This document shows, piece by piece, positions 5,854 to 7,357 of a DNA stretch of 7,357 bases; positions within the stretch are counted from its first letter, which is position 1, and every line of letters begins with the position of its first letter. This DNA is from Flavobacteriales bacterium (GTDB lineage: Bacteria; Bacteroidota; Bacteroidia; Flavobacteriales; UA16). Under the pieces are notes generated by a model. The model saw only the letters and a list, made by a program, of their open reading frames with translations. It did no database searches and was not told where the DNA came from. The stretch spans positions 1 through 7,357 of the forward strand of contig JABISU010000075.1 of assembly GCA_018700255.1 (NCBI GenBank), given 5' to 3'. The position numbers and the translations under genes are program-made.

Positions 5854-6551
5854 GAAGTAAGTTCTTTAAAAGCCGCTTCAAGCCCACCATCTCTACTTGT
5901 GAAAATATCAGTGGCATCATCCGCTACAACCTCTCCATTCTTAATCAGCACAACTCGATCACACATAGCCTCCACTTCTTGCATGACATGCGTAGATAGA
6001 AGTACCGTTCTTTCCCGACCTATGTTTTTTATTAGTGCTCTTACTTCAACAAGTTGATTGGGGTCCAAACCTGAAGTCGGCTCATCAAGTATCAATACTT
6101 CAGGCTCATGTATAATCGCAGCTGCAAGACCCACCCTTTGGCGATAGCCCTTAGATAATTGACTAATTTTCTTACTAGCTTCAGGCTCTAATGCCACAAG
6201 AGACATAACTTCTTCAACCCTTTTAGCGACGTTATTTACTTTATACATCCCACCTACAAAACTTAAATATTCACGTATGAACATTTCTTCGGGCAAAGGA
6301 TTATGCTCTGGTAAATAACCTATTCGCTTTTTTGTTTCAAGAGGATCTGAATCAACATCAAAACCACAAACTTCAACATAACCTGAAGTTGCAGGTAAGT
6401 ACCCCGATATTAATCGCATTAACGTTGATTTACCTGCGCCGTTTGGTCCTAAAAGACCTAAAACCTGGCCCGAAGGGACTTTTAAGCTAACATCATTAAG
6501 AGCAGCTTGTCCATCAAAAACTTTCGTGGTGTGTTTTACGTTAATCGACAT
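5850..6551 (-). CDS. gldA: Gliding-motility-type ABC transporter ATP-binding protein GldA
   Basis: A 233-residue ABC ATPase. In flavobacteria GldA works with the membrane proteins GldF and GldG, and is associated with gliding; no permease gene is in this window. Visible motifs (from the ATG): Walker A GPNGAGKST 35-43, a Q-loop region IGYLPEHNPL 77-86 with Glu82 where many ABC ATPases have Gln, signature LSKGYRQR 132-139, Walker B VLILDEPTSGLD 152-163, and H-loop STHVMQE with His188. IGYLPEHNPL, KISQLSKGYRQRVGLA and LDPNQLVEVRALIKNIG match flavobacterial GldA closely. The C-terminus goes from ADDATDIF almost directly to LEAAFKELTS; the ~60-70-residue DUF4162-type segment that I recall in longer GldA proteins is not there. 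I chose the ATG at 6551; a TTG one codon upstream (6554) is also possible. It lies 21 bp after groEL and overlaps rsgA by 4 nt. A generic ABC-2 ATPase is the alternative. Confidence 0.85.
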   Translation of the reverse strand: MSINVKHTTKVFDGQAALNDVSLKVPSGQVLGLLGPNGAGKSTLMRLISGYLPATSGYVEVCGFDVDSDPLETKKRIGYLPEHNPLPEEMFIREYLSFVGGMYKVNNVAKRVEEVMSLVALEPEASKKISQLSKGYRQRVGLAAAIIHEPEVLILDEPTSGLDPNQLVEVRALIKNIGRERTVLLSTHVMQEVEAMCDRVVLIKNGEVVADDATDIFTSRDGGLEAAFKELTS

Positions 6552-6572
6552 CAATCTGAAAGTGTGTTTAAT

Positions 6573-7357
6573 CTACATCATTCCTCCCATACCACCAGGC
6601 ATAGCAGGAGGAGGAGCCATCGAACCTTCTTCCTCAAAGTCAGATATAACGCACTCCGTTGTAAGCATCATACCTGAGATAGAAATAGCATTTTCTAAAG
6701 CTACACGAGAAACCTTAGTGGGATCAATTACTCCCGCCTTGTAAAGATCTTCATAAACCTCAGTCCTTGCATTGTATCCGAAATCTGCTTTTCCATCACG
6801 AACTGCATTAACCACTACAGCTCCTTCTCCACCGGCATTTGCTACAATTTGGCGCAACGGCTCTTCAATTGCTCTGATTACAATCTTAATCCCAGTTGTC
6901 TCATCGTTATTCACTCCCTCTAATTTCAAAATCTTAGAAGCAGCTCTGATGTATGCCGTTCCTCCTCCGGGAATAATACCCTCCTCTATAGCAGCACGAG
7001 TTGCATGCAAAGCGTCATCAACTCTATCCTTTTTCTCCTTCATCTCTACTTCAGTAGCAGCCCCAACATATAGAACAGCAACACCACCGGCTAATTTAGC
7101 AAGGCGCTCTTGTAGTTTTTCCTTATCGTAATCTGATGTTGTAGTCTCTATTTGAGCTTTTATTTGCCCTATACGAGCTTTAATACTAGCTTTAACACCA
7201 GCTCCATTTACAAGGGTGGTATTATCCTTGTCAATCGTTATTTTTTCCGCTGTTCCAAGATCATCAACTGAAGTATTTTCAAGCTTCAAGCCAGTCTCTT
7301 CTGAAATCACCTGTCCACCTGTAAGTATTGCAATATCTTGAAGAATTGCTTTTCTTC
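6573..7357 (-). CDS. groEL: Chaperonin GroEL, C-terminal half (partial)
   Basis: The 3' half of the 60-kDa chaperonin, which folds proteins inside an ATP-driven double ring with GroES. About 260 of ~545 residues are visible. The frame stays open to the window's right edge, reading [15 protein letters not shown] before VISEETG, so the GTG at 7310 is an internal Val codon rather than a start. Visible parts are the end of the apical domain, the intermediate domain and the C-terminal equatorial domain. [22 protein letters not shown] includes the Asp (codon at 7016-7014) that matches E. coli catalytic Asp398, followed by [12 protein letters not shown]. The tail PGGMGGMM is the flexible Gly-Met end typical of GroEL and lines the cavity. 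The stop is TAG at 6575-6573. No terminator is seen in the 21 bp before gldA, so read-through into gldA-rsgA is likely. Identification is certain. Confidence 0.98.
   Translation of the reverse strand, partial: RKAILQDIAILTGGQVISEETGLKLENTSVDDLGTAEKITIDKDNTTLVNGAGVKASIKARIGQIKAQIETTTSDYDKEKLQERLAKLAGGVAVLYVGAATEVEMKEKKDRVDDALHATRAAIEEGIIPGGGTAYIRAASKILKLEGVNNDETTGIKIVIRAIEEPLRQIVANAGGEGAVVVNAVRDGKADFGYNARTEVYEDLYKAGVIDPTKVSRVALENAISISGMMLTTECVISDFEEEGSMAPPPAMPGGMGGMM

Noticed and set aside
6772..7131. 119-codon plus-strand open frame opposite groEL, and other plus-strand frames opposite the receptor, deiminase and gldA genes.
   Set aside because: Low-complexity Ser/Pro/Ala-rich or otherwise unrecognisable translations lying wholly antisense to highly conserved genes; shadows.
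7308..7310. GTG at 7310 as the groEL start.
   Set aside because: The frame stays open to 7357 and reads conserved GroEL residues (ILTGGQ) upstream, so this is an internal Val codon.
1..7357. Mobile elements, attachment sites, CRISPR repeats, tRNA or rRNA genes.
   Set aside because: None seen: no transposase or integrase, no regularly spaced repeats, no cloverleaf, and genes of ordinary chromosomal type throughout.

Overview
This AT-rich window comes from a member of the Bacteroidota, most likely a marine or free-living flavobacterium-like lineage. Three features point there: a GldA-type gliding-motility ATPase, a secreted enzyme ending in a type IX secretion (T9SS) type A sorting domain, and a bacterial GGGP-synthase-family (PcrB-like) gene. 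Starts also lack clear Shine-Dalgarno sequences. No mobile element, tRNA, rRNA or CRISPR array was seen.

Layout. (1) 1-376, plus strand: the 3' half of a geranylgeranylglyceryl/heptaprenylglyceryl phosphate synthase gene, cut by the window edge. (2) 354-4068, minus strand: a TPP riboswitch at about 3990-4068, a TonB-dependent outer-membrane receptor (1637-3919), then 23 bp later a secreted agmatine-deiminase/peptidylarginine-deiminase-like enzyme (354-1613). (3) 4102-4890, plus strand: a divergent cysQ-like bisphosphate nucleotidase. (4) 4903-7357, minus strand: groEL (5' end outside the window), gldA and rsgA, packed tightly with a 21-bp gap and then a 4-nt stop/start overlap.

How the parts fit. 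The riboswitch makes the TonB receptor a likely outer-membrane thiamine (or thiamine-derivative) importer, repressed when intracellular TPP is high. The deiminase-like enzyme carries the catalytic Asp/His/Asp/Cys set of the pentein fold and appears to be co-transcribed. The enzyme would therefore be thiamine-regulated and placed outside the cell by T9SS. That pairing is the most unusual point here. Its role is unknown and could be unrelated to thiamine chemistry. The groEL-gldA-rsgA block joins protein folding, a gliding-associated ABC ATPase and a ribosome-assembly GTPase; RsgA has to start at TTG.

The only sizeable non-coding stretch is 3920-4101 (182 bp). It holds the riboswitch, its downstream leader and, presumably, two divergent promoters. 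No stretch over 300 bp lacks a gene.
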